Assembly (NCBI GenBank): GCA_002436105.1
Contig: DIXU01000010.1
Span: forward strand, 1-64,000
Direction of reading: 5' to 3'
Source of the DNA: Candidatus Aminicenantes bacterium UBA6072
GTDB taxonomy: Bacteria > Acidobacteriota > Aminicenantia > UBA2199
Length of the DNA stretch: 64,000 bases
Within the stretch, counting starts at the first letter, position 1. The number at the start of each line of letters is the position of its first letter. Position numbers and translations under genes: made by a program. Below the pieces are notes generated by a model, which did no database searches, was not told where the DNA came from, and saw only the letters and a list, made by a program, of their open reading frames with translations. This document shows positions 9,276 to 18,897 of the stretch, piece by piece.

Positions 9276-10229
9276 CTACTTCTTGTTCAGCAGGTCGAGC
9301 AGCGCCTTGCCTTCCTCGAAATTGGGCTCGGCCGCGCCGATCTCGACGAATTTCTTCAGGTACTCCACGGCCATATCCATCTTGCCGAGGTTCATGCCCA
9401 CATAGGCCAGCTTCAAATAGGGCTTGGGCCATTCGGGCTTGATCTGGATGGCCATGCGGTAGTATTTTTCGGCTTCTTCGGGCTTGTTGCGGGCAAACAT
9501 GATCTCGGCGACGTTGTAGGGCAGGGCCGGGTCGCGGGGCTGGATGTCCATCGAGCGCTGGAAGTTCTCCACGGCCTCCTTGAATTTCTCCTGGCGCAGG
9601 TAGACATCGCCGATGCCGGCATAGGCCAGGGCGGCGGTGGCGTTGCCCTTCAGGTCGGGAGTTTCCTTGGTAACTTCGGCGAGCACTTTCTCGAAGCCGG
9701 CCAGGGCCTCCCCGTATTCGCCCAGCTCGTTCTTGCAGTTGGCGATATAGATGCCGACCTGGTAGTTGGCCGGGTTCTTCTGGGCGAACTCCTCGTACAG
9801 GGCCAGTGCCTCGTCATACTTACGCTGGTCGAACTTCTCGTGCGCCTTCAGGATGGCGTCGCGATTGGGGTCGGCCACGACGACCGGGGTCTTCTTGAGG
9901 ACGATATGGATCTCCGGGTTCTTGGCGACGCCGCTGATCAGCTGCTGGGTGGTGCTGGGGGGATAACCCTCCATTTCGCCGGTGACCTGGACCGTTCCCT
10001 TGCCCAAACCGAGAAATCCCCATTGTCCCTTGGAATTGGACTGGGTCTGGCGGGTGTTGTTGAATTCCATGTACTTCAGGGTGATGGTCGCGTTCTCCAG
10101 CGGATTGCCGTTCTCGTCGACGATGGTTCCGGTCAGGCGGCCGCCGCCCCTTCCTTCCTGGGCCTGGAGAGCGATGGCCGCGGCCAGCAGCAGGGCCACA
10201 ACCAGAACACGATGGATATTAATGCGCAT
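9276..10229 (-). CDS. Secreted TPR protein with carboxypeptidase-regulatory-like N-terminal domain
   Basis: 317 residues. A clear signal peptide (MRINIHRVLVVALLLAAAIA, cleavage near LQA-QEG) is followed by a beta-sandwich resembling a carboxypeptidase regulatory domain (GRLTGTIVDENGNPLENATI, about residues 27-110). A TPR array follows from about residue 125 (YDEALALYEEF, FKEAVENFQRSMDIQP, PEEAEKYYRMAIQIKP). The start at 10229 is set by AAAGGAGG six bases upstream; the ATG at 10235 touches the ribosome site. It lies between a GWxTD gene and a sulfatase-TPR lipoprotein, so it probably acts with them in the envelope. The function is unknown. Confidence 0.85.
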   Translation of the reverse strand: MRINIHRVLVVALLLAAAIALQAQEGRGGGRLTGTIVDENGNPLENATITLKYMEFNNTRQTQSNSKGQWGFLGLGKGTVQVTGEMEGYPPSTTQQLISGVAKNPEIHIVLKKTPVVVADPNRDAILKAHEKFDQRKYDEALALYEEFAQKNPANYQVGIYIANCKNELGEYGEALAGFEKVLAEVTKETPDLKGNATAALAYAGIGDVYLRQEKFKEAVENFQRSMDIQPRDPALPYNVAEIMFARNKPEEAEKYYRMAIQIKPEWPKPYLKLAYVGMNLGKMDMAVEYLKKFVEIGAAEPNFEEGKALLDLLNKK

Positions 10230-10264
10230 GGTCATCCTCCTTTGATCCGCAGCGGATCTATCGA

Positions 10265-11206
10265 TCACTTTTTCTTCACCGTCAGCAGGCGCCGGTTCGA
10301 ATTGCCGCCGACCTGGTCCAGCACCAGCAGGTCGACCTGGGTCCTGCCCTTCTTCAGCGGGATCGTCCACTCGATCGCCAGCTGCCCCTTTCCCTGCGTC
10401 TCGGGATCGAGCATGAGGCGCCGGTTGTCCTTGTGGGTCTGGATCGAGCCGTCGGGCAGGTAAAGGTTGGCCGCCAGGTGGATGCGGGCGGTGAATCCGC
10501 CGTCGGCATCGATCTCATAGCGCAGGTCCTTGACCTGGATGGAGATGAACAGCCTGTCCTGCGCCGGCTCGATCCGGGCTGCGAACTCCAGGGCGCGATC
10601 CTCGCTGCCCTGCTCGGCGCGGATGAAGCGGGTCTTGGCTTCTTTCAGCAGCTCCAGCAGGCGCGGCGCGGTGCGCCGCATGTCCAGTTCATAGATGCCA
10701 TACCCCTGGCGGTCGATGAATACCACGTAAAAATTCAGCTGATGGTAGGGCCAGACGATCATTCCGGTGGACATGTTCTCATCGTTCAGCTGGCTCCGTG
10801 AATCGATCGAGGGGTACGGCGTCGAGCCCGGGCTCATGATGCTGGGCGGGCCCAGCACCATGTAGACCATCCCGCGCGCCGTATCCCAGCCCGGGCGGTT
10901 GGCCTCGCGCAGGTACTTGTTGACGAACTCGAAGCGTTCCTCCACCTCGGTGCGGAATTCATTTTCCGCGCTTTCGGGACTGGGATCGCGGATCTCCCAG
11001 AAAGCGTCGATGAATTCACGGCGCAACTCGGGGGTGGCCAGGTTGCGGAAAGTCTTTTCCTCGTCGCGGGTCATGAAATGACGCGCCATGCGGTGGAATT
11101 CCTCGCTGTCCGCATCCAGTTTCGCCGCCGCCACCGGCGTCGCGAGCGAGAACAGCGCCAGGGAAAGCGCCAGCCAGCAAAGCACGCTGCGGGCGGGATG
11201 CATCAT
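10265..11206 (-). CDS. GWxTD domain protein, short form
   Basis: 313 residues with a signal peptide (ends TPVAAA, about residue 28). The GWxTD domain is recognised from FIDAFWEIRDP near residue 68 and RPGWDTARGMVYMVLGPP around residues 104-121. The GWxTD name comes from this Gly-Trp-x-Thr-Asp-like motif; here the fifth residue is Ala. The function of the family is not established; it occurs in envelope contexts in Bacteroidetes and Acidobacteria-like bacteria. The ATG overlaps the stop of the upstream GWxTD-TPR gene (ATGA) and has GGAGG five bases ahead, so the two are translationally coupled. Confidence 0.85.
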   Translation of the reverse strand: MMHPARSVLCWLALSLALFSLATPVAAAKLDADSEEFHRMARHFMTRDEEKTFRNLATPELRREFIDAFWEIRDPSPESAENEFRTEVEERFEFVNKYLREANRPGWDTARGMVYMVLGPPSIMSPGSTPYPSIDSRSQLNDENMSTGMIVWPYHQLNFYVVFIDRQGYGIYELDMRRTAPRLLELLKEAKTRFIRAEQGSEDRALEFAARIEPAQDRLFISIQVKDLRYEIDADGGFTARIHLAANLYLPDGSIQTHKDNRRLMLDPETQGKGQLAIEWTIPLKKGRTQVDLLVLDQVGGNSNRRLLTVKKK

Positions 11207-13305
11207 GGAGCCTCCGTTTGCCTGAGCAGGTCGGCGATTTCCGGCTGCCCGGCCTTGATCTTCAGGGAAGCGGACAGTGCCTTCCTGGCCTCCAGGGGGT
11301 TGCCCAGGCGCAGGTAGGAGAGTCCCAGGGCGTTGAGCACCGAAATGTCGCTGTCATACAGGGTGTTGGCCTTGAGCAGCGCGTCGACGGCCTCCTGCCA
11401 GCGGCCGAGCCCGTACAGGGCCTTGCCGCGCAGCGCATGGAGGTCGAAGGCGGTCTTCTCCTGCTCTAAGACGGGCGCCAGCACGGCGAGCAGTTTTTCG
11501 AACCTTTCCCTTCCCAGCAGGAAACGGGCGTAGGCGATGCGCAGGGCGGCATTGCCGCCGCCCTGGCCCAGGGCCTGCTCGTAGGCGCGGGCCGCGTCTT
11601 CCATGCGGTCGCTGGCCTCGTACTGCACGGCCAGCATGCCGAGCAGCAGGTAGCCGCGCTCGACGGCCAGGGTCGGCGCCGCGAAGGTGGGGTGCTCCAG
11701 CACCGGCAGCCGGGACACGGTGAAGTTCGTCTCGTTGTTGAGGCTTTCCCTGCCGGCGGCATCGCGCAGGCTGGCCCGCAGGCGGTAGTAGCCGGCGGGC
11801 AGGGCGCCCAGGTCGGCGGTATAAACCTGGATGGCCTGGCCGCCCTGGGCGCGCGGGGTCAGGCGCCTGGAAACGGGGTCGGCGCCGGCGGCGGGCACGC
11901 TGATCAGCTCGAGCTCCGGGGCGGGCGTGGCGGCGGCGGCGGCGTGGTCGACGGCCAGCAGGACCTGCAGCGGCTCCTTTTCCCCGAAGGTGCGCTGGGG
12001 GTCGGGGCTGGCGTGGATGTTCTGCAGCGAGTAGGCCCCGATCGCCGCCCGGGCTTCGCGCCGGATGCGATAGGAGACCAGCGGGCCGAAGAGCGCCGCC
12101 TCTCCCGGGGCCGGGACGCGGATCTTTTCGCTGAAGGATGCGAACTCGTGGTTGACCGAGTTCTGTACGAGCACGGTGATCTCGAGATCGCCGTCGATCA
12201 CCGGCAGCACATCGGCCAGGATCAGCCCGTTGGCCAGGGTCTTTTCCATGTCGGCCTGGTCATAGGCGAAGGGCAGGTTCTTGGTGTGCTGGAAGATAAT
12301 GCGCTCGCCCTGGCGCAGGTCGACGACCATCTTGTAGGAGCAGGAATATTTCTTCGTGTCCGCCGAGTAGTCGACCGAGACCCGTTCCGGCCAGATGGCG
12401 AAATGAAGAAGATTCAGGCCCGAGACCGGGTCGCGCAGCAGCAGGATCTCGTGGCGGCTGCCGAGGTAGTCGACCGACTGCTGGATGTCGACATAGGACT
12501 TGAAGCGCAGGAACTGGTTGGCGTAGGAGGTGTTGATGTTTTCCTTCGGCAGCTCGGTGATCTTGGCCATCAGGGTCATATCGCGCATCGAAGGGGCGAA
12601 ATTGGTGGTGCGCTCGCCGGGGATCAGCGTCAGGGCGACGTCGGCGACCTCGGGCTTGATCTCGAAGATCTTCTGGTAGATGGCCCGGTAGTCCTGCGAG
12701 CTGAATTCCCCGATCTGGGTGACCAGCAGCTGGTCGGGGCCGTCCACGGCGGGGATGTAGAGTTTGAAATCGCCCGCCCCGCCCTTGCGGTAGAACACGA
12801 CGTTGAACATCGTCGGCAGCCCCTTGCCCGGGTCGCCGTAATACTCCCAGATCTCGATGGGGTAGAGGTAGCTGTTGAATATCTCGCTGCGATTGACCGG
12901 CGGCCCCAGCAGGATGTGGATGCGGCCGCGGTCGGTCTTCCATCCGGGCAGGGGCGAGGTGAAGCCGTAATAGCGGTTGGCGTACTGGAAGCGCTTGACG
13001 TGCTCGTCCTTGAACTCATTCTCCGGGGTGCCGCGGTTGGGGTCGCGCTGGTTCCAGAAGATGTTGACGAAGGCCTCGCGGTCGCGGTCGTTGCCGAGGT
13101 CCATGAAAATGTTGCGCTCGGCGGGGGTGATGATGTAATCGACCAGCTCGAGCCATTGGCGGTATTTTTCCGCCAGCGGCGGGCTCTTGGGATCGGCGCC
13201 GGAGAGCAGGCTGGAGACGATGAACACGGATCCCAGGATAAAGGATGCGCGGCGCCTGGCGCGCGCGCCGGCGCCGGAAAGCGGGGCGATTGCGGGTGAT
13301 GGCAT
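11203..13305 (-). CDS. GWxTD domain protein with C-terminal TPR, long form
   Basis: 700 residues. An N-terminal membrane or signal segment (about residues 20-37) leads into the GWxTD domain: FVNIFWNQRDPNRGTPENEF near residue 79 and LPGWKTDRGRIHILLGPP around 119-136. A long middle region looks like beta-sandwich domains. The last 150 residues are TPR-like (YEASDRMEDAARAYEQALG, LGRWQEAVDALLKA). It is the first gene of a four-gene operon and is served by the promoter at 13325-13353. The N-terminal Arg-rich stretch before the hydrophobic segment is somewhat long, so the true start could be further downstream. Confidence 0.83.
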   Translation of the reverse strand: MPSPAIAPLSGAGARARRRASFILGSVFIVSSLLSGADPKSPPLAEKYRQWLELVDYIITPAERNIFMDLGNDRDREAFVNIFWNQRDPNRGTPENEFKDEHVKRFQYANRYYGFTSPLPGWKTDRGRIHILLGPPVNRSEIFNSYLYPIEIWEYYGDPGKGLPTMFNVVFYRKGGAGDFKLYIPAVDGPDQLLVTQIGEFSSQDYRAIYQKIFEIKPEVADVALTLIPGERTTNFAPSMRDMTLMAKITELPKENINTSYANQFLRFKSYVDIQQSVDYLGSRHEILLLRDPVSGLNLLHFAIWPERVSVDYSADTKKYSCSYKMVVDLRQGERIIFQHTKNLPFAYDQADMEKTLANGLILADVLPVIDGDLEITVLVQNSVNHEFASFSEKIRVPAPGEAALFGPLVSYRIRREARAAIGAYSLQNIHASPDPQRTFGEKEPLQVLLAVDHAAAAATPAPELELISVPAAGADPVSRRLTPRAQGGQAIQVYTADLGALPAGYYRLRASLRDAAGRESLNNETNFTVSRLPVLEHPTFAAPTLAVERGYLLLGMLAVQYEASDRMEDAARAYEQALGQGGGNAALRIAYARFLLGRERFEKLLAVLAPVLEQEKTAFDLHALRGKALYGLGRWQEAVDALLKANTLYDSDISVLNALGLSYLRLGNPLEARKALSASLKIKAGQPEIADLLRQTEAP

Positions 13306-13324
13306 GGTTCAGGACCTCGCTGTT

Positions 13325-13353
13325 ATTATAACATAATAGGACGGATTGCCGAA
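13325..13353 (-). promoter_or_regulatory. Promoter of GWxTD operon
   Basis: On the minus strand a perfect TATAAT (13330-13325) stands 19 bases before the ATG at 13305. The -35 at a 17-bp spacing (TTCGGC) is weak. GAGG lies nine bases before the ATG. Confidence 0.6.
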
Positions 13354-13380
13354 AGGAGATTGGCGCTGGGAGAAAGAGGA

Positions 13381-13590
13381 AAGACGTCAGACGTTAGACG
13401 TTAGTGGTTAGCAAGAAAACAGCCCTATTTTCGATCCGCTGTTCTACCCCGGCCTTGACCTTGCTGATGTTCAACGCCTGGCAGCTGATGTTTCTTGGTC
13501 GATAAGCGCCTTACTGGCATCTAGCGTCTGACGTCTAGCATCTCCAGCGGGGATCAGTCTTGCTAACGTCTAACGTCTAGCGTCTAACGT
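13381..13590. repeat. TTAGACG-type palindromic array
   Basis: The left arm is a run of GACGTCAGACGTTAGACGTT units ending GGTTAGCAAGAAA (13383-13418). The right arm is TCTTGCTAACGTCTAACGTC-type units (13558-13590), with another right-arm-like block at 13520-13545. The arms can pair over about 35 bp with mismatches. The right arm runs into the stop codon of the next gene (minus strand), whose TAG is the first TTAG unit. Confidence 0.8.
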
Positions 13591-14496
13591 CTAATGCTTC
13601 CAGGCTTTCAACACCGCTTTTAGACCGTCCGCGGGCTCGGCGACCGTCTCGCAGACACCGCCGGTGGCACGGGCGACCTTGCTGAAGGCGGAGTAGATGT
13701 CTCCCGAGTTCTCGAGCAGGTTGCCGCTGGCCGAGGCGCTCTTGCCCGTGACGTAGATGAAGTGCTGGGTCAGCGGCACCTGCTTGAAAAAATCGGCCAG
13801 GGCGGCGGCATCGACGGGCTCTTTCAGGTTGCCGATGGTGAACAGCTCGTTGGCTTGAAAGGCGAACTTGGGCATGTCGCCCAGGATGTTCAGCGCCTCG
13901 CGCCGGGGGACAGGGCGGAACTCGCGTTCGAAGAAAACAACGATGTGATTCTCCCCCTTCTGGCCGCGGAAGGCCCCGGACAGCTGGCGCAGCGAGGCAT
14001 CGTTGACCTTGCGCAACTGGGCCAGGTTGGCCAGCCCCTGGCGGTAGTAATTGAACAGCTCGCTCAGGTCGCGGGTCTCGGGGGCGCCGGTCATGCCCTC
14101 ATCCGTGGGTATGCCCGACGGCATGACGAATCCTTCCAGGTTGCGGACGGCGCCTTCCAGGTCCCTGATGACCTGTTGGTAGCCCTGCGCCCCCTGGGAA
14201 ATGTCGCCGCGCAGTTTCTCGCTCATCATGGCGATCAGTTCGGCCTTGGGCCGTGACAGGGTCTTCGGGGAGAAGCCGTACACTCGCAGCGGCGACTGGA
14301 TGATCAGCTGGTCGCTGGGGCCGAGCATCCTGTTGAAGATGAACTCCACCGCGCTTTCCACGCCGACGCCGGGCTCGATGAACTCGAAGAAGACGATCAG
14401 GTTGCGCGGGGTTGCGGCAGCCAGGTCCCCCGGGCCGGCGGCGGCCAGCAGGGTCAGGGCGATCGCCGCGATGGTGAACAGGTTTCTGCGAAGCAT
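13591..14496 (-). CDS. Secreted VWFA-like protein, tandem copy 1
   Basis: 301 residues with a signal peptide (ends near DLAAA, residue 28). The mature part begins TPRNLIVFFEF, which looks like the first strand of a von Willebrand A fold, but the metal-site DxSxS is absent. Further conserved blocks are shared by all three copies: GPSDQLIIQSP, YGFSPKTLSRPKAELIA, ENHIVVFFEREFRPVPRREA, and a C-terminal NSGDIYSAFSKVARATGG. The last part resembles the end of the larger VWFA-related proteins at 26-32 kb. AAGGAGG precedes the ATG by about five bases. The stop codon lies inside a repeat unit. Function unknown. Confidence 0.82.
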   Translation of the reverse strand: MLRRNLFTIAAIALTLLAAAGPGDLAAATPRNLIVFFEFIEPGVGVESAVEFIFNRMLGPSDQLIIQSPLRVYGFSPKTLSRPKAELIAMMSEKLRGDISQGAQGYQQVIRDLEGAVRNLEGFVMPSGIPTDEGMTGAPETRDLSELFNYYRQGLANLAQLRKVNDASLRQLSGAFRGQKGENHIVVFFEREFRPVPRREALNILGDMPKFAFQANELFTIGNLKEPVDAAALADFFKQVPLTQHFIYVTGKSASASGNLLENSGDIYSAFSKVARATGGVCETVAEPADGLKAVLKAWKH

Positions 14497-14525
14497 TGGA
14501 TCCTCCTTGAAATGTAGCCGGGATT

Positions 14526-14554
14526 ATCTTACATCTTGGAACTGTGAATCTCAA
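14526..14554 (-). promoter_or_regulatory. Promoter of VWFA-like copy 1
   Basis: TTGAGA and TAAGAT on the minus strand are separated by 17 bp. The same box pair, spacing and much of the surrounding sequence occur before copy 2 (15586-15614), so the promoter was duplicated with the gene. Confidence 0.65.
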
Positions 14555-14645
14555 GGGAAGACAAAGGGAAGAACGAGGGAAGAGAAAGGGAAGAGAGAGT
14601 GGAAAAAGCTTTTTTGAGTGTCTCTTTCCACTTTGTCTTCCCTGG
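14551..14645. repeat. GGGAAGA-type palindromic array
   Basis: The purine-rich left arm (GGGAAGACAAAGGGAAG units, ending GAGTGGAAAAAG) pairs with a pyrimidine-rich right arm (TCTTTCCACTTTGTCTTCCC). It lies between VWFA-like copies 1 and 2. A T-run on the minus strand is missing, but the structure could still end transcription of copy 2. Confidence 0.75.
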
Positions 14646-14652
14646 AGCGGCC

Positions 14653-15555
14653 TTACTTCGCTTTCTTCCAACTTTTTTCGATTGCTTTCAGCCCGTCCAC
14701 GGGCTCGGCGGTCGCCAGGCAGGATCCGCCCGTTTTCTTGGCGATCTTGCTGAAGGCGGAGTACATGTCGCCCGAGTTCTCCAGCAGGTTGCCGGTGGCC
14801 GATGTCTTCTTGGCGGTGAGGTAGACGAAGTGCTGGGTCAGCGACACCTGCCGGAAGTATTCGGCGAGAACGCCGGCGTCGAAGGGCTCCTTCACGCCGC
14901 CGGTGAGGAACATCTCGTTGGCTTGGAAGGCGAACTTGGGCATGTCGGCCAGGATGTTCAGCGCCTCGCGCCGGGGAATGGGGCGGAACTCGCGCTCGAA
15001 GAATACAATGATGTGATTCTCCCCCTGCTGGTTGCGGAAGGCGTCGGCGAGCTGGCGCAGCGAGGAGTCGTTGGCTTTGCGCAGTTGGTTCAGGTTGGCC
15101 AGCCCCTGGCGGTAGAAATTGAACAGCTCGCTCATGTCGCGGGTCTCGGGTGAGCCGTCCGACGGCACGTCCGACGGCAGGACGAACCCCTCCAGGTTGC
15201 GCACGGCGAGCTCCAGCTCGCTGATCACCTGCTTGTAGCTCTGGGCCGCCTTGGTGATGTCGCTGCGCAGCTTGTCGCGCATCAGGGCGATCAGCTCCGC
15301 CTTCGGCTGCGCCAGCTTGGCCCGCGAGAAGCCGTACAGCCCCGAGGGCGAGCGGATGATCAGCTGGTCGTTTGAACCGACCATCTTGTTGAAAATGAAC
15401 TCCACGGCGTCCTCCAGGCCGTCGGTGCTCTCGTGGAGATCGAAGAATACGACCAGGTTGCGCGGGCTGTCCACCGCCGGCAGCGGGCCGGAAAGCCCCG
15501 TTGCCAGCCAGGCCAGGGAAATCATCAGAATCAAGCCGTTCAATGTGCGACGCAT
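14653..15555 (-). CDS. Secreted VWFA-like protein, tandem copy 2
   Basis: 300 residues and clearly paralogous to its two neighbours. A signal peptide (about residues 1-28) precedes SPRNLVVFFDLHESTDG, where a VWA metal site would be but the DxSxS pattern is lacking. Then come GSNDQLIIRSP, LYGFSRAKLAQPKAELIALM, a helical middle (YKQVISELELAVRNLEGF), ENHIIVFFEREFRPIPRREA, TQHFVYLTAKKTSATGNLLE and a Lys-rich end. GAGGAGG stands five bases before the ATG. The protein is presumably periplasmic or on the cell surface. No enzyme motif is seen. Confidence 0.82.
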   Translation of the reverse strand: MRRTLNGLILMISLAWLATGLSGPLPAVDSPRNLVVFFDLHESTDGLEDAVEFIFNKMVGSNDQLIIRSPSGLYGFSRAKLAQPKAELIALMRDKLRSDITKAAQSYKQVISELELAVRNLEGFVLPSDVPSDGSPETRDMSELFNFYRQGLANLNQLRKANDSSLRQLADAFRNQQGENHIIVFFEREFRPIPRREALNILADMPKFAFQANEMFLTGGVKEPFDAGVLAEYFRQVSLTQHFVYLTAKKTSATGNLLENSGDMYSAFSKIAKKTGGSCLATAEPVDGLKAIEKSWKKAK

Positions 15556-15585
15556 GGGCTCCTCCTCGAAAAAGTTGCCGGGACC

Positions 15586-15614
15586 ATCTTACACCTTGGA
15601 ACAATGAATCTCAA
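15586..15614 (-). promoter_or_regulatory. Promoter of VWFA-like copy 2
   Basis: TTGAGA-N17-TAAGAT on the minus strand, the same cassette as before copy 1. Confidence 0.65.
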
Positions 15615-15740
15615 GGGAAGATGGAGGGAAGAAGGAGGGAAGAGAAAGGGAAGAGGGAGTGGAAAAAGCCCTTTTGGCAATCACTTTCCACTTTGTCTTC
15701 CCTCTGTCCTCCCTCTGCCTTTCCCTTTATCTTCCCTGGA
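15611..15740. repeat. GGGAAGA-type palindromic array, second copy
   Basis: Left arm units GGGAAGATGGAGGGAAGAAG and GAGGGAGTGGAAAAAGC; right arm CACTTTCCACTTTGTCTTCC followed by CTCTGTCCTCCCTCTGCC-type units. Its right-arm core (TTTCCACTTTGTCTTCCCT) is identical to that of the array at 14551, but it has more units in the outer arms. Confidence 0.78.
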
Positions 15741-15751
15741 GCAGCGGCGGT

Positions 15752-16630
15752 CTATTCCCAGGTTTTCAGGATCGCTTTCAGCCCTTCCTCCGGCTCGGCG
15801 GTCGTAACGGTGACGCCGCCGGTGGCCTGTGCCAGGCGGCTGAAGGCGGAGTAGATGTCGCCCGAGTTCTCGAACAGGTTGCCGCCGGCGGAGATGTGCT
15901 TGGAAGTGACATAGACAAAGTGCTGGGTCAGGGGCACCTCGATGAAGTGCTCGGCCATGGCGGCGACGCCGAAGACCTCATTCAGGTTGACGGAGGCGAA
16001 CAGCTCGTTGGCCTGGACGGCGAACACGGGCATGTCGGCCAGGACATTCAGCGCCTCGCGCCTGGGAATGGGGCGGAATTCGCGCTCGAACAGCATGATG
16101 AGGTGATTCTCCCCCCCGTGGCCGCGGAAGGCGTCGACCAGCCTGCGCAGCGAGGCCGCGTTCACCTTGCGCAGCTGGTTCAGGTTGCCCAGCTCCTGGC
16201 GGTAGAAGATGAACAGCTCGTTCATGTCCTTGTTCGTGTCCACTGTGCCCGTCGGGTAGGCGTGCTCGGCGATCCCGGCGGCGGCGGTCTCCAGGTCGCG
16301 CAGGACCTGCTTGTAGCCGATCGCGGCGCGGGCGATGTCCTTGCGCAGCCTTTTCCCGGTCAAGGCGATCAGCTTCGCCTTCGGCTGCGACAGGGTGGCC
16401 GGGGAGAAGCCGTAGGTGCGTGTCGGCGACTGGATGATCAGCTGGTCGCCGGGCCGGATCATGCGCTCGAAGACGAACTCCACCGCATCCTCCACCCCGT
16501 TGGCGTTGTCCAGGAACTCGAAAAAGACGATGAGGTTGCGCGGAGCGACCGCTGTCGCCGGAGCGGTCCGGGCCGGCGCCGCCGTTGCGGCCAGGGTAAC
16601 CAGCAGAACCAGCACGATGTGACGGGTCAT
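15752..16630 (-). CDS. Secreted VWFA-like protein, tandem copy 3
   Basis: 292 residues from the ATG at 16630, chosen because AAGGAG lies seven bases upstream; a longer reading from 16672 would start upstream of the promoter's -10 box. A signal peptide (MTRHIVLVLLVTLAATAAPA) is followed by APRNLIVFFEFLDNANGVED, then GDQLIIQSPTRTYGFSPATL, the helical middle, a GGENHLIMLFEREFRPIPRR block and NSGDIYSAFSRLAQATGG. As in its two paralogues, no DxSxS metal site is present. It is the most upstream copy and has a different promoter from the other two. Confidence 0.82.
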   Translation of the reverse strand: MTRHIVLVLLVTLAATAAPARTAPATAVAPRNLIVFFEFLDNANGVEDAVEFVFERMIRPGDQLIIQSPTRTYGFSPATLSQPKAKLIALTGKRLRKDIARAAIGYKQVLRDLETAAAGIAEHAYPTGTVDTNKDMNELFIFYRQELGNLNQLRKVNAASLRRLVDAFRGHGGENHLIMLFEREFRPIPRREALNVLADMPVFAVQANELFASVNLNEVFGVAAMAEHFIEVPLTQHFVYVTSKHISAGGNLFENSGDIYSAFSRLAQATGGVTVTTAEPEEGLKAILKTWE

Positions 16631-16651
16631 GACGGGACTCCTTGCGAGGGA

Positions 16652-16680
16652 ATATAAAATGATACGTTGCACGAGGACAA
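16652..16680 (-). promoter_or_regulatory. Promoter of VWFA-like copy 3
   Basis: TTGTCC-N17-TTATAT on the minus strand, 21 bases before the ATG at 16630, with AAGGAG in the leader. Confidence 0.65.
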
Positions 16681-16706
16681 TGGGTTATTTAAAAACGCAA
16701 TACTTG

Positions 16707-16822
16707 ATGTTAGACGCTAGATGTTAGATGTTAGACGTTAGCAAGACAAATCCGAGCTTTAACAAAATATCGGGGATTGCTTTTTTCTTGCTGACCACTA
16801 ACGTCTAACGTCTGACGTCTCG
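16707..16822. repeat. TTAGACG-type palindromic array overlapping a gene end
   Basis: Left arm GTTAGACGCTAGATGTTAG through CGTTAGCAAGAC (16707-16747). Right arm TTCTTGCTGACCACTAACGT through CGTCTAACGTCTGACGTCTC (16787-16822). The right arm encodes the last five codons and stop (RDVRR-stop) of the pseudouridine synthase on the minus strand. Confidence 0.8.
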
Positions 16823-17547
16823 ATACCGGTATTGCTTTTTGAACTCCTCGATCTCCTCCGCGCGCAGCTCGCGCCATTCGCCCAGCGGCAGCCTGCCCAG
16901 CGTGATGCTGCCGATGGCCACGCGGCGGAGCTTTTCCACCGGGTGGCCCGAGTACTTGAAGGCGTTGCGCAGGATGTGCTTCTTGCCCTCGGTGATGGTC
17001 ACCCGCAGCCAGGAGTTGCCGCCGGCGGTCGTCTTCACCTCCTCGATCACGAAGGGGTTCAGCCGCTCGCCCTCGAGGAAAATGCCCCGTTCCAGCTTCC
17101 TGCGCTCGGCCTCGCCCAGCGTCCCCTTGACCTTGAGCAGGTAGGTCTTGGGAACGCCGTTGCGCGCCGCCAGGATGAAGTCGGCCAGTTCGCCGTCGTT
17201 GGTCAGCAGCATCAGCCCGTCGGAGTGGAAGTCGAGGCGCCCGACCGGGAAGACGCGCTCGCGGATGCGGCGGATGTAGGCGGCGACCGTCGGGCGACCC
17301 TCGGGGTCGGCCAGGGTGGAGACGACGCCCACCGGCTTGTTGAGGATGAAATAGCTTTTTTTCTGCGGGGCGAGCCTCAGCAGCCTGCCGTTGAGGTGCA
17401 CGGCGTCACCGGGGAAACGCACGGGATGGTTGGGATCGGTGACGACGCGGCCCTTGACCTGGAAACGGCCCTCGTGGATCCACTGGCGGATGTCGCGGCG
17501 GCTGGCCACTCCGCATTCCTGCAGGTATTTCTGCAATTTCAGTTCTT

Positions 17548-17551
<4 letters not shown>
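16805..17551 (-). CDS. Pseudouridine synthase, RsuA/RluB family
   Basis: 248 residues. An N-terminal S4 RNA-binding domain (LQKYLQECGVASRRDIRQWI) is followed by the synthase domain with KPVGVVSTL and the catalytic-Asp motif VGRLDFHSDGLMLLTNDGE. It should convert a uridine in rRNA to pseudouridine. Near the C-terminus the family's usual N-R-Q-V-R-R stretch reads EGKKHILRNAF, an unusual variant. The ATG overlaps the stop of the response regulator gene (ATGA), making it the last gene of that operon. The C-terminal five residues come from an intergenic repeat. RluB is the nearest functional guess, but RsuA, RluE and RluF cannot be excluded. Confidence 0.88.

Positions 17552-18893
<1,342 letters not shown>

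Positions 18894-18897
<4 letters not shown>

Noticed and set aside
14099..15604. 501-codon minus-strand frame spanning VWFA-like copies 1 and 2
   Set aside because: An out-of-frame shadow running across both genes and the palindrome between them.
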